This document shows positions 45,956 through 58,789 of a stretch of DNA of 64,000 bases, one piece after another. The first letter of the stretch is position 1. Every line of letters begins with the position of its first letter. Made by a program: the position numbers and the translations under genes. Origin of the DNA: Chlorokybus atmophyticus (lineage: Eukaryota > Streptophyta > Chlorokybophyceae > Chlorokybales > Chlorokybaceae); contig RHPI01003256.1 of NCBI GenBank assembly GCA_009103225.1, forward strand, positions 92,091-156,090, written 5' to 3'. The notes beneath the pieces were generated by a model. That model did no database searches. It worked only from the letters and a program-made list of their open reading frames with translations, and was not told the DNA's origin.

Positions 45956-46500
45956 GCCTCTTGAACTCTCGCCAGCCCGATCCGGGTCAACAATCGACTT
46001 GCAGCTGCTGACTCGACCGCAGATGGTGCCGTCGGCACGCTTCCTTGACGCGTATACAGATGGTTCATTCCGGTTGGGCGATGCACTGCGCGCCGCTTAT
46101 GCTGATGACAGCAATGACTGTATGCGGCGCGCTTTGTACAGGCTGAGCTGCATGCCATTCTGTGCGCGATCCACACCGCGCCGCAAAGTAGTGTAGTGAC
46201 TGCCAAGGCGGTAACTGTTAATAACAATCATCACAAGGCCCGCGGTAGGGGACTGCACTTTGAAGCTAAGCTGATAACTCGCACCAAGCACCACCGGCAC
46301 TTGGTGGACGCGATAGTGCGGACACGCACACGCCGCACTAACCCCGTGCAATTGAAATGGATAGCTGATGATTCCACACCATGTGATGTGCCCAACAAGG
46401 ACGACGTATGTGGGTACCAGACGGGTGCCCGGCAGCGAGACAGTGATCAGGCCGCGTGGTCCAATCACGACACAACGATGAAGACCGTGCGCGGAGCGTG
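45956..46500 (+). pseudogene. LINE-type RNase H remnant
   Basis: DAYTDGSF resembles the first catalytic block of a retrotransposon RNase H, QAELHAILCAIH the second, and a region ending VQLKW, then PNKDDV and GA, resembles the last. One frameshift near 46130 is needed to join them. It continues in frame from 40487 once the Ty3 insertion is removed. Confidence 0.6.
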
Positions 46501-47289
46501 ACGACCGTGCGATGAAGACGGCGAGGAGGTGCTGCATCAACGGCTAGTAGGTGTTGATGTAGTTAAAATAATGTTGGTTATTTATTTAACCATCTGATCG
46601 CATAATAAGGCAGTTAGCCACGGGTCTTACTGCAGGAAATGACAATAATGACTGTACATAGCTAGGGAAGATGCCCTAGTGTGGCTATGCCAGTATATAA
46701 TAATTGCATTATTAAGCAAACGGTGGTTAATAAGCTTATTTGTTATTGCATGCCTAGCTGGGTAAGACCAGTGACAAGGGTATAATGATAGTTCGGCGGC
46801 TCACTTGTAAGGAGCCCGGGAGCCGCCTTCTCTTCAAGCATCTTTAATACAAGAATGAGTTCTGAAACTTGAATGAATGATGCATGGCGTGCTTATGTGA
46901 ATGTCTCAATTTCACTATGAATTTTGCTCATTGCCTCCCCGGGTGGGCATGAGCTGTGTGTGCTAATACGTTCGGCGCACAGGCCACGTGGATGACGGTG
47001 GTGACTGCGCCACTACCGGTCACCCACCGGCTTCTCACACGTATACACTAATTATAATAGATAGGCTTGACTTGCGGCAAAAACCGCCCTCGATATACAG
47101 TGGGCGCCGGTTGCACCGGCCATCTGGATGACTAACGATGCGTTGATGACGACCGAGGATGCCGATGGTCCAATTGCAGTACCCATAAGTTATGGGCCAT
47201 AACAGCCCGTGTCATAGCTATTCTGTTTCGTGCCATGAAAAAATGACTATTGGGAGGGGTTTCGGAATGGCTTGGTGGCTCCGTCGTAC
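46501..47289. other. Sequence between the two LINE-like fragments
   Basis: AT-rich, no intact frame. It includes a short hairpin at about 46795-46828 (GGCGGCTC and GAGCCGCC). Confidence 0.4.
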
Positions 47290-47735
47290 CTCACCCATGA
47301 GGCGGTGTGGTCGGAACCCTTGCTGCAGTTACTACCCAAAATGGAGTCGCCCGCTCGGATGTTTGTATGCAAGTCATGGTCGGCCACTATGCATCATTGG
47401 ATTTAGTCCAGCGTTTTAACCAACTGCAAAGTGTCGCTTGTGTCGGACGGCTTATGAATCCCGCTCGCATCTGTTTAATTACTGCCCCGCCTTTGCGCTG
47501 GATAGAGTGCAATTGCACAATAAATCAACGGCTGTAGGTGACGAACTGCATATAGCGATACCTCCCCACTTGCTGCGTTTGATGATGACACCGGGAGATG
47601 CACCCACATATTGTGGATTTAAGCTAGTTGACATCCAAGCATGGCTACAGGAGCACGCGCTCGTCGACGTAATGTTATGGGCGAAGAAGGCAGTGATTGC
47701 GCTCATACGATGGTGTTCGTTGATGTTGAGGGAGC
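47290..47735 (+). pseudogene. C-terminal zinc region of a LINE-like element
   Basis: The frame reads QVMVGHYASLDLVQRF, then CRLCRTAYESRSHLFNYCP. This matches the tail after RNase H in non-LTR elements: a GH-x block followed by C-x2-C, H and C. A frameshift near 47440 splits it. It lies 0.8 kb past the RNase H remnant and may be the same copy, with degenerate sequence between. Confidence 0.55.
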
Positions 47736-48145
47736 GTTGTCGACTGTGTAAGTCGAGACGGCTGTTGTATTTGCACTGCTGTGGCCTCGGATGAGGTATC
47801 TGGTCCAGTGCAACCATTCGCCGTTGCATGGCACAACCATGAAAATGCAAGCGAGCCCGTTTGGCTGCCCTTGCCCCTGCCAACTGACCTACCCCCTGAT
47901 TAATAGCACCGCTTGCTTTGCTCACATACCCCATGGAAAAGGATGGCCTACGCCGGCCCACCCTGTATGGTTGTGCCAGATCCAGGTGTGGTGAAGTTGG
48001 AGTACCCCAAAAAAACACGCAATTGCAAAGGCTGTGGAGAGATGGTGGCGGCCAAGGGAAATCGGTGCTACATTGGCAGATATCGTTGAGGGCAGTGCAG
48101 TTGCCGTACTTGTAAGGCTGTGCCCCTGGTACGTCGTGTACAAGG

Positions 48146-48922
48146 AGGCATTATACTACTTTGCACACGATAAACGATGTACATTCCCTTTGTAACAAAC
48201 AATCATTATGATAATGCTACCTACAGTCCAACATTGGCAAAAACACATAAGCCCTACGATGCAACGCATTCATCGTTATAACCATGGTTTACACGATAAA
48301 CAACTGTGAATGCACTGAACATTCGGGATGTACCGACGGTGGTCAATCACAATGCGCATTGCCGTCGAGATCATGGCATGATTGTACGCTCCCGGCACGC
48401 TGCACACATAAGCTGGATCCAACCGACATAAACGACATGAATACATTAAGACTCATGATAAGCTCATGTCGATCCGCACCGTGCGTATGCAATTGCCAGC
48501 GCCATCGAGACCAGCCGCATGGTTCCGATGAAAGCGTAGCAACGCAACTGGGTGGGGCGGGAGGGCAAACCTTCGGCCGTCAGCGGCGTCGCCAACAACG
48601 CCGCCATTGAGGTGACGGCCGCAATTAGATTCACCGCTTGACATGTGTAATATTTAAATCCGAGTGTGTTAACTATTAGCATTGATCTCATGTTCGCTGA
48701 TTGTTATAAGCAACTCGCCGGCCAATAGTTGGCGCCGAGGAGTATTGCCCATTACACTACTTTGCACACGATGAACGATTTACATTCCTTTGGTCACAAA
48801 CAGTAATCCTACTTACAGTCCATGTTTTGCAAGAACACATAAGCCCTACGATTCAACGCATTTATTGTTAAAGTTATGGTTTACACGTTGAACGATTTTC
48901 AGTGCGTTGAACATTCTACCTC
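48146..48922 (+). repeat. Two direct repeats of about 180 bp
   Basis: 48146-48328 and 48742-48922 align over about 180 bp at roughly 80%. Shared blocks include ACTACTTTGCACACGAT and AACACATAAGCCCTACGAT. About 410 bp lies between. They could be LTR-like or ancient duplicated ends of a small element. Confidence 0.75.
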
Positions 48923-49129
48923 ACCCTTTGAGCATGTATTGGTAGGGAAGAGTTGTAGATGTAGAGCGTGATGCACTGTATTGCCAAAGTTTCAAATCAC
49001 AATTTTTGTGTTACGTTGTCTAACCGTGGTTGATGCATTTGCGGATAGACTTTGCACAACGGTTGCAATACACTGCTGATGCTCAACACACGGCGCGCGC
49101 ATTGGTTCGTCCATAACCATAAAAGGCTA

Positions 49130-49505
49130 ATACGGCATCGACGACCTTTTGCTACCGTTTTATGCGCGTATCACCCAGCATCCATATCAAATATGCGCAT
49201 TTTGCCGGATTGGGGTTTGGTTTCTTAAAATCTACATTACCAGCTGTTGGGCAGTGTCAAACAGGATTTTAAGTGGTGGTTGCGGCGGCAATGACGGGGG
49301 AGTGTTATAGCTCGTGCATTGAGTCGACACAAATTGAGCAGTTTCTCCCTTAATATTCACTGTATCCTACGAGTCACATACTATAGTATGCATAATTGCC
49401 GCATTACCCGTATCTAAGGTGTTCTCAGGCGCATTGATACTCGCATCACTGAGCAGGCGTACCTGATGCCGCATCCGCATCATACTTCCATGTCCGCAAC
49501 AAGTA
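49130..49505 (+). repeat. Left inverted repeat
   Basis: Aligns to the reverse complement of 50490-50850. It contains a short coding-like stretch (RIDTRITEQAYLMPH) that the right arm also encodes in its own orientation. Confidence 0.8.
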
Positions 49506-49559
49506 GTTAGCTGCAATCTGCGTGAGCGAGCGATGGCAGCGCTGCTACAAGGAGAGCGC

Positions 49560-50345
49560 ATCAGCCGCGCAGCTGTATCTAATGACACCCGCCATTAACG
49601 CGATCGCGTTTGGCAAGAGTTGATCAACTATCTGCAACATCCACAAGTTCATATTGTCGCTGCCAATGTCACCGCAGCTGTCATCACAAGCTACCTTGCT
49701 GGGCATTGGACCGACACACGCATTGGCAAAGTTGGTAGGGTCGACCGCCATGGCCATCGCATGATCGCTAACACGACCCTTGACAGTGTGATCTCACATC
49801 TCACATGCTCGTTCAGATTGCTAGAACGCATCAGCCCGTGGGACAACAACATGTGTACAGAAAACCCGCTTCTATCTATAGACATGCGCGAGTTCCGTAA
49901 AGGGTATGCCAAGATTGCCGCTCGGCAAGGCGTTCAACCTATTGCTGCTGTGCCATTGACAATTAAAGACATGTGCATGCTGATCCAGTACTTCCAGCAG
50001 CTGTGTACCCTACCTCAGCCATTGACAGTTACATATGACAGGGCTGTGCTCTTGCGCGACTATGCACTTTGTGTGTACCTGTAGTGCACATGGCAACGGG
50101 GTGGTGAAGGAGCGCGTGTACAGATGCATGAGATACAAGCGGCAGGTTCCGGACTGACGGCCACTGTAAGACATCTTAAGAATTTCAGCACTGGAGGTGT
50201 ACCAATCATACAAGTGCGCAGCAGTGGTCTGCCTGTGGAGTTCTCTGAAGTGCTATATGCCTATCTAACCTATTGTTGCAAAAGCTGCTTCGCCATCACC
50301 GCTGGTCCTCTACATCGCAAAATGTTACCCGTACCGGCCAACTGA
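49560..50345 (+). pseudogene. Tyrosine recombinase remnant (algal Crypton-like)
   Basis: The frame from 49620 to 50084 carries a core-binding-like region. The block NPLLSIDMREFRKGYAK, then AVPLTIKDM and VLLRDYALCVYL, is the usual approach to the first catalytic arginine of such recombinases. A stop codon at 50082 is followed in frame by WQRGGEGARVQMHEI, which supplies that arginine box. The His-x-x-Arg and tyrosine boxes are not found before the right inverted repeat. It is therefore truncated and interrupted. Confidence 0.6.
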
Positions 50346-50489
50346 ATGTATAGGACGGTCGTGGGTCTAACAAGACTTAATTAGATTGTTGTTGTTTAGT
50401 CTATCCGCGATCCTGATATAGGGGCTTGAGCATAACGGCCGTCACCATTGGTTGGCGACCATTCGCATAAATGGACTGACCCCAACTGA

Positions 50490-50850
50490 CATATACTTGT
50501 AAGCATAGAAGTCTGATGCGCATGCGGCATCAGATACGCCTTCTCAGTGATGCGAGTATCAATGCGCCTAAGATACGGGTAATGCGGCAATTATGCATAC
50601 GTAACTCGTAAGATACAATAGACTAGGGAAAGATTGCTCAATTTGCGTTAACTCAATGCACGAGCTTTGTAACACTCCCCCGTTATTGCCGCCGCCGCAA
50701 CCACCATTTAAAGCGCTGTTTAACACTGCCTAACAGCTGGTAATGCGGATTCTAATGAACCAAACATAATGCGGCAAAGTGCGCGTATTTATTACGGCTG
50801 CTGGGTGATACGCGTATAATACGGTAGCAAAAGGTCAATTCCGTATGAGC
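50490..50850 (-). repeat. Right inverted repeat
   Basis: Inverse partner of 49130-49505. Confidence 0.8.
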
Positions 50851-53829
50851 CGTTCATGCCTGTAAGTTAAGCAAAAGAGACTTAACCTAACCAACAAGTA
50901 ACCAACCGGTACCCAGCAGTTAGGTACCGGCGACTGTACATCAACAGATTGTGCCTGACAGGAACCTTATGTACCTGCCGTTATTGAATGGTACCTTCAA
51001 AGGTACTTGTTCGGCTGTTGACCATGTTTGATGACGCAGTAATGATAGCGTGTAATCAATTAACGTTACATGGTAGAGTAGATTAGAACGAGGGTGAGTA
51101 GTGGCGGCATGTCTTTGGGGTATGGGGCCTACCCCGACCTCGTACCGCCAAAAACGCGACCGTTTTAACCACTAACTATGCTGAAATTGCACCGAATCCT
51201 TAGCGATATTGGGTCGCCGTTGGTCAGCAGTTGCCGCTGAGATAGTTTTTCAGCATTTTTTACGCATCTTTGCAATGATTGGCCATTTCGCTGCCCTTTT
51301 TAGCAACGGCTGTTGTCACCGTTGCGATCCCATTTGATCAATTTCATGCGTGACCAAATGGTGGCCTAACGATGCAATTTTAATTAATTAGATTGTAACG
51401 TTAAGGTAATTCAGGTTATCATTATTTTAATGGTTGTAACCTCGGCATTACTTACTGAATATCGCAGCACGTACCATGGCATAAACGTTACGTTGCATAT
51501 TAAGTTTTAAAACACTTAACTGCAGGTTGCTAACCAGATTGCACCATTTTGCATCATATTGCACCATATTGCAGCAAATGTATTCACATTGCAACAAATG
51601 TGCTTCATATTGCAACACATCAGAGATGTTGTTTAACCCTAGCGCCGGCTGGCACAGAACGGCGGCACAGCCGGGCATCAGCCGTACTGTTTTCCAATTT
51701 CGGACAACCGACGCCCACCTGCAAGAATAGCCGCCGGTTGCAACGCGCGATGCCGAAAAGTGCTCTTCCTATCAAGTTGGGTACGGCGTCGGCACAGGTC
51801 ACAAAACCAGTGTCGCGCACTGCTATCGGGCATGGCTGAGCGCGGTCGGGCAGCATCGTCCGAAATTACGAAATGACCGAAGTTAGATACACTTATCAGT
51901 ACCCGGAGGACGGCAGGAGGACGCGCGGCGGACGCCATCGAGCCGTTCGCCGCGGCTGGAGGACAACGCGGCGGACGCCCCCCGCTTCCGTCCGATCGGG
52001 CCGTTAAGCCGTCACGACCGCGGCGCGAGCTCTGACCGACAACGTGATCGTCGTGACTGAAGTTACGTCCGCCTCCGTCACGTCCATCGTGCAATGAATA
52101 AATTTGTTGCAGGTGGTTATAAATCAGTTCATGCATTGGATGCACATGACTACAATGGTTACACAATCACACATAGCACTTTGAATATACATGATATACA
52201 TTTATGGATGCTATGTGCTTTATTATATAATCTTGGGGCCAACAATGAACACTACCAAGTATTTAAGTGCTGAACATGATGTATGGATATTTGTATAAAT
52301 TGAGTTATTGTTTTCACTATTAACACAACCAGCTAGCTAGTGCAACCAAGCCCCCGCATACATGTCCACACACAGCTAATCATACAACAATGTATGCAAG
52401 ACAGTATGATTGGGTCCCCAAGTAGAACTGTTACAGCATGGGATGGTCGCAACTCTTTCTAGTCAGAGCAGCCTCCCATCAACACACCCGTGAGGAAGTG
52501 TATGTCACAATCACCACCCAGTGCCAACTGAGTACACCAATGCAATAGCCCTGTGGCGTTGTCGCCATAAATAAACCACAAGTAGGGTGGTCAAGCCACA
52601 CTTAAACTTGCAGGCGCCAAAGTTGTAACTTCGCTAACAATGCATGAGCATGCCGTATGTGATTTGCATGCTCACGCATTGTGCGAGCCGTTGCTAGCGA
52701 AGTCACGTGTGCACTAAAGGATGCAGCAACGCATGCACACATGTGCATGGCTAACTGGTCAGCGCATGGGTGGCGAGGCCTTAATGGCCTCGGACATCTG
52801 ATGTGTCAGGTCGAAGAGCAGTGGGTAGTATAAGGGCATGGCTACCACCTTGTGGTGGTAAGGAGTCATTGGCCTTGCAAGACTACATGTGTGTGGGGTG
52901 CCTTGCTAAAGCGGTTGAAGGGTGCTCTGCCCATCTATTGCGAGTAGGGCCTGGTGAGTTGTTGCTGGTTGCAACGTGTATTGTAAAGTTTAGCTGCTTG
53001 TGCAAAAAGTGTTTGGCCCTCACGAGCAGGAAAGTGAGAGGTCAACGTGACACCCTTGAACAGCTACCGCCAAATACCCCTCACACAGTAGTAAGCGTAA
53101 GGAGCCCCACACTTGTGATTGTGGTTATACTGCCAACAACCTCCTTATATCATATAAGTATGATACTCCTATCTGCTGCCTTCCCACTTGGCCATGCATT
53201 GGCCGAGTAGCACCTTATCAGCTAGCTGAATAAGTACTCTCAGCTCCACACGTGCTGACCTCAATCATGTGCTCCGCCACCTTAGGCTGTAGCACTACCA
53301 GTCAAGCACATCACTTGGCTGATTAGTGTCTGCTTGTCCTGGTAGGGCTTTCTTACGCGGATGATACCAACGCGGGGTTGTCCTCACATCGTGATGAGGC
53401 AACAGTGCATGTCACATCATGTGACTGCGTATTAATTGGTCATGTGCAAGCTTCTTCCAATACTTGTACAATTCCTTACACAAGACCATATGCTTAAAGG
53501 TTGGTTGCAAACCAGATTTCACTGTACAGTGGACACACACATGGAAGCAGCAGTCATTCGCAAGCAGCTGTCAAGCTATGCTATAGCAAGCAGTGCCATG
53601 TGAATGAGAAAAGCCTTGCCTGTTGGGTGTGATATAGCATTCTTGCTTCTCCATCGGCGCGTGCGAAGCCCTCGCATCTGTGGCTGGCATCAAAAAAAGC
53701 TGCTTTGGGGTCCACGGCCCCATTGACGTTGGGTAGATGACAAAAAGGGCACAGTTTGTCATCTGTTTTGTGCACGTTTTGGCATTGTCCCGCCCTTAGG
53801 TGGAAGCACGCCATTGTTGCGCACCTCCC
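50851..53829. other. Gene-poor stretch
   Basis: No supported gene in about 3 kb. It includes a run of ATTGCA-rich short repeats (51535-51620) and a GC-rich patch with two copies of GCGGCGGACGCC (51925-51980). Confidence 0.4.
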
Positions 53830-54985
53830 TGACTCTCTAAATCATATTGCTGGCACTAGTGTTTCTGATTTGTTGGTGCAGGCAGACATAGTCTCCCACT
53901 CCAAACTTTTTGCATATATACGGGGCTTGTAGAACCCGCTGCGCACTGGAGGTATCGCTGAATGTCTCGGTGCTGTGCGATGACCAATTTGTCCATCGCA
54001 ACGGGCATAACGCGTTCATACAACTCAACCCTCATGGTGAGCCCCTCGACAAAACTCTTCTCATCTTGTAAATCCACCCTTGCCTCTGCAGGCTTTTTGA
54101 CCCAAGCTGGCAGTTGTGGGTGACGGCTATAGTAGAACATATGGCATGTATGCCCCAGTGCAGCTTGTCGGCTGAACCTATACCCCATTATAATCCATGG
54201 CAGCTGCAAGTCTTAGTTGCTATTGTCATAACTACGGCAACACTTGCGCAGTCCTCCTTTCACAGTTTGCACCATTTGCTCGGTGCGACCATCCGCTTTA
54301 GGATGGTTGCGGTGCATACTGCGGTGGTCGATGAAGCAGTTATGTGCCGGTCTTTGCATATGCTATAAATTCATCTTGCCCTTGAACTCGAAGCCCTGAT
54401 ATGTGAGCACCTCTGCGCACCCGCCAAACCTGCTCAACGCTTGATTAAGGAAGGCCTCTGTGATAATGTTGCTTTCCTTGTTCACAAGTGGAGTCTACCA
54501 CCCACTTGCTAAAGTGCACAATCATCACCATGATGTAGCGATAACCTCTTTGCTGACAGGTCAATCTCGTGCCAAGATTAGACACCAACAATAAAAAGAT
54601 AATGGGATGGGGAGTTGATGAAGCTTGGGATGCTTCGTGTTGAAGCTGACCTTCACCTTGTCACACTCCACACACCGTTGTAACATCGGCGCCTTAACCA
54701 CTAGGCTACGGCAACAAAAGTGGCTGCCATAGGAAGAGCCACATGCCCCGTATATGTTCTATAACCATATATGTTACACCATTGTATGATGGTGGCAACC
54801 ATTGCGGCCACTTCTGTCCACCAATACGTTGTGGTTACCAGCGCCAGCGTGCGCTTGACTCCAAAATGTCCCAGCTGGTTGTGCAGCTTACGCACAATCT
54901 CTTCTCTCTCTTGCAGCGGTGGCACTACTCTTGTGATGACATCCTTATTGGTCTTGCGAACCTTTTTCAAAGTTCCTCCTTCCAA
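53830..54985 (-). pseudogene. Ty3 integrase remnant related to the first retrotransposon
   Basis: Three blocks follow the integrase of the first element in order. HNQLGHFGVKRTLALVTTTYWW corresponds to its HHCC start. A frame near 54670 (CVECDKVKVSFNTKHPKLHQ) corresponds to the CQQCD region. At 54209-53860, GYRFSRQAALGH and AQHRDIQRY correspond to GYRLSKQAALRE and AQHRDTLRY. Frames are broken between blocks, and the catalytic core in the middle is degenerate. No RT, methyltransferase or PHD finger remains. Confidence 0.8.
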
Positions 54986-56546
54986 CTGTAGTTATGCGGT
55001 CTGCAATACTGAAGAAACAAATGGTGACTCGCCGTCGGTTTCGTGACGTGACGTGACATTGAGTCTGTTTGTGCAGGCTGTGCAGGAGAATACGAAAGAG
55101 AAAGACTGTGTGTGCACACTCTCATCTCGCTCTGTTATAGCACGGATTGGCAGCAGCCCTTTCAATAGTTTCACCTCAATCGCATCTTGCCGATCAGTGT
55201 ATGTATACAGAAGCAAAGTCCTTAAGTTACCAAGGTAACGGTTACCTTTTGCTGCGCTATTACGTACCCCTGCACATGTTGCTGCTTGAGGGTATGAGTA
55301 TGTAAAGTCGTGTTGTTTATTAACACCACTGCGCATGCGCTCATTGCCAACGCGGCGTGATGCGGTGCGGAGCGATGCGCATGATGACCATCGTCATCAC
55401 AATGATGATGTAGAACGAGTCGCCCGTTGTTGCATGTCGGACTAGCATTGGACACCACATCTTGTGGCCTCAGGTTGTTACCGTTTCCTACTCTATTGTA
55501 TACCCTTGCACATGCTTGGGACTACCCCAGTATTTGCTATGGCATGTGGCAGCTTGAGGGTACGAGTATTCAGGTGTCACGAATCAAAATCTGGTAAGCG
55601 CTGGTTTGGCCCAGACTTGGTCCACGCTATCGCTTGTGTGCTTGCATGCACTTATATGCCCCCACATGCATGAAATTTTCTTCGTACAGCTCCTATGCAA
55701 GTGATGTTCATGCAGCACAACGACTACATGCAATAAGCACAACAGAACGGTGCTTCACATCAATGAAAATGAAGAAGGCTACGCAATACAACTTCTACTC
55801 CTCCGCTACTACGAGCTCTATCCAAGTTTAGCTGCTTAACACAAGCATCAACGGTCATGATGCGTGCCGAATCAGCCGTTCTTTGAGCATGTAGTTCGCT
55901 TGCAATCTTGGTAGGCGTTACCAATTGACCAGTGGTCCTCTGCCGCTGCCGAGCGCGCTCTTGCAATACTTCACACACGCATTTCAACTCATGTATTCAA
56001 CGGCGATCTATATGCTTGCGCTCTTCTGCAGTCAAGTTGTCAAGTGGTTTGATGCCATTAAAGTCATCACCGTGCTCAATGAGCTTGTACAGGTCCACTA
56101 TAGACTTGATGGTGCCGAGCTTGGGAAATGGCAGCACTGTACATGGTTGAGCTGGCTTGTTGTTGACTGTATTGACATCGGATGCCACACCAACTTGGTG
56201 GACCACGAGGTGGAAAGGTAGTGGTGGTCTCAGGCGTACGCGACTGACGCTGCCCGAAGTACGAAGCTATGCCGTAATCCCAACTTGGTGGCGAAAACTG
56301 CACAATTTCTCGAGGGATCATGCAAGCAAATGGTCGCATAAGTGGGTGCTTGGAGGGACTTGGCCGCTCAGCATCTGCATATGCAAGTCGTAGTTTATTT
56401 TATCATGAATTAAAAGTCATCATTGCTGCATACCAGTCGCGTGCGCACGCGCGTGTGCGTGCGACCATGCACACGCGTAAACACTCAGCTCACACAGGCA
56501 TGCAAACATGCGCGTCCCCCAACCATGCTGTTCGTCACGCACTCAC

Positions 56547-57956
56547 CGTGTTCTTATGCTTGCACATGCACGCCATCAGTTGCAGTCGCACCACCCCCTA
56601 GTAACATACAAAAAGTGTCATCAATACATAGGCACAGGTACAGGTGCTGCCGTGCGGATAACACATGCTGGCAGGCCCTCGCCTAACCCATGTTGCTCTA
56701 TAGCTTACCGTCATGGTTGTGTGCTGGTGGTGCTGCGCCAACACCATTGCTCACTGCATCATGACCTGCTGCGTCTGCATCATCCTTATTGCTATGATTA
56801 CGTGCGAAGATGGCCGGAAGCATGCACACGCGCATGCATGCTTTCTCGACAATGTTCCTAGAACTCACCGTGTTGTGCGGGTTGTACGCCATCACCATTG
56901 GTCGCTGGGTGATGAGTTGCTGCACCTGCACCAGTTGCTGTCACTACCATGCGGACACTACCACGCGCGCTCGCAAGTGCATTAGGAGAGCGCGCGCTCT
57001 CCCAACCAATGCTCCTTAGCAACTCACCGTGCTGGGCAGCTTGTGACACGCAAGCAGGGCTTGTCGGTGCCTCATGAATTGCTGCACCTGCATCAGTCGA
57101 TGTCAACTTGATGCAAACATGCGTGCGCGCCTACTCTTGCAACCAATATTCAGTTACAACTCACCGTGTTGTGCATGTTGTGGTACGCTAGCACCACTGG
57201 TCGTTGCCTCTTTGGGTGCTGCACCCGCATCAGTCGCTGTTACCATATGAACATCGCCGCACACATGCGCGCACGCGCGCGCGCATGCGCTTGTGCGCGC
57301 TTTCCAACCAGAGTTTTGCAGCTCACCATGCTGTGCAGGCTGCGACACACCTGCACCACTCGTCGCGGCATCTGCATCAATCGTTTCGCTTTCATTGACA
57401 CGACAGCGCGCATGCACGCGGCACTGATGCTACCCTAAAACTTACCATGTTATGCGGGTTGTGGTACATCAACACCACTAGTCGCTGCCGCATGAGTGGC
57501 CGCACCTGCATCAGTCGCGTCGCTGTCATCAACATGCGAGCACGGCCGCACGCATGCGCGCGTGCGCGCGCACTCTCCATGCCAATGTTTGTGACAACTT
57601 ACCGTGTTGTGCAGGTGGTGGTGCTGCGCCTGCACCTGTAGTAGATGCCTCATGAGGAGCTGCACCTGCGTTGGTCACTAGCATTGCCATGCAGACGGCC
57701 ACACGCATACGGCCGCACAAGCACGCGCAATACCTCTTCCAATCTTTCATAACACTCACCGTGTTGTGCGGGTGGTGCTACTCCAGCCCCACCAGTCGCT
57801 GCCTCATGACTGACTGCACCTATAGCTCACGTTGCTGTCAATATGAGCGGGATGGCCCGCACGCGCTTGTTCACAAGACGGGCCCCTATCACCCACCTTG
57901 TTGTGCGGGCTGTGCCATGCCAGCACCATCAGTCGCTGCCTCATATCCTACTGCAC
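56547..57956 (-). repeat. Tandem array of ten mini-exon modules
   Basis: Ten exon-like modules on the minus strand: 57956-57897, 57819-57760, 57665-57603, 57505-57446, 57371-57327, 57224-57165, 57087-57028, 56925-56869, 56774-56709 and 56597-56547. Lengths are 45-66 nt, always a multiple of three. Each ends in G followed by a GTGAG, GTAAG or GTGGG donor. Nine begin at an AG acceptor; in the sixth the aligned edge lacks AG, and the nearest in-frame acceptor shortens it to 54 nt. They repeat every 119-162 bp. In phase 1 they encode xHEAxTxGAGVxxPAQHG, and the next downstream exon (acceptor at 56137) also needs phase 1. The introns between are alternating purine-pyrimidine runs (GCGCGCATGCG). 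Confidence 0.75.
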
Positions 57957-58789
57957 CTGCATTCAAACATACATGCAGTCAGTGCATGCAGTCATATAGG
58001 TGTGCACAACGCTCTTGTGGCCTATATGACCGCATGCATGAATGTGCTTGAAGTAGCTAGTAGTAGCTGCAGTGGGTAGTGCTAATGTGACATGGACTCA
58101 CCTGAGACGAAAGCAAGCGACGTAAAAGCAACTCGTGTTTGGCTAAATGGTCGGTCAATGCCAGGTGCATCTGCTGAAACTCAACACCGCGCTCTGTTCT
58201 GACCATAAACTCTCGCAAGCTTTTTCGGCCTCCAGATTTCAAACTCGCCTGCTAATACCTTGCGTTGAAAGTCTTCTTGCAGCCTAATCACCGGAAGCTT
58301 GTTGTTGGAAACCATTTCGCAGCCCATGCAATGCATTCACAACACATAATGCATTTCTTTCTTAACCTGAAGACGTGTGAGGTGGATAACAGCCTGTGTA
58401 CGGGGTGCAAAGGGTATTGGCGTGCAAGCCCAGCAACAGCATCTTGCACCACTACCTTACCCAAATACTGAAGCAAAACAGGGATGCTGCGCATAGATGT
58501 CTTGGCGTCACATCCCATGTTAGCAATAACACCTTTGAGGTTGGCTAAGAATGGGAAGACAACGTCCACCAATTCTTGAGATACTTCCACCATAAAACGT
58601 TCACTCCAACAAAGAGTGAAGTCTTTTTGTGCGGCACCCGGCCAGCCACCAGCACCTAAAAGACCTTCAGGCCCAAAGCACTTTATATAACTCTTGTGCA
58701 TCGCATCGAAGCACCACTTGCCCATTCTTGCAATCTGCAATGCACATCCCGTCGCTTCTGTGGGTTATGCACGTGTGCACATCTGATGC

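Larger units (their letters stand above)
49130..50850. mobile_element. Element with long diverged inverted repeats around a tyrosine recombinase
   Basis: Inverted repeats of about 370 bp (49130-49505 and 50490-50850, roughly 80% matching) enclose about 1 kb with a recombinase pseudogene. The outermost matching block is ACCTTTTGCTACCG. Tyrosine-recombinase elements with inverted termini recall DIRS-like designs, but no RT is present. A palindromic duplication of one element is an alternative. Confidence 0.65.

Noticed and set aside
52803-53210. 135-codon plus-strand frame
   Set aside because: No recognisable motif, no splice-linked neighbour and composition like the surrounding non-coding DNA.
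56698-57665. Alternative phase-0 reading of the mini-exons (Gln/Arg/His-rich)
   Set aside because: It meets stops in three modules, and the downstream domain exon needs phase 1. Phase 1 also shows more synonymous differences between modules.
56547-57956. CRISPR-like regular spacing
   Set aside because: The repeats contain splice sites and diverged coding-like units, spacers are not unique sequence, and the locus is eukaryotic.
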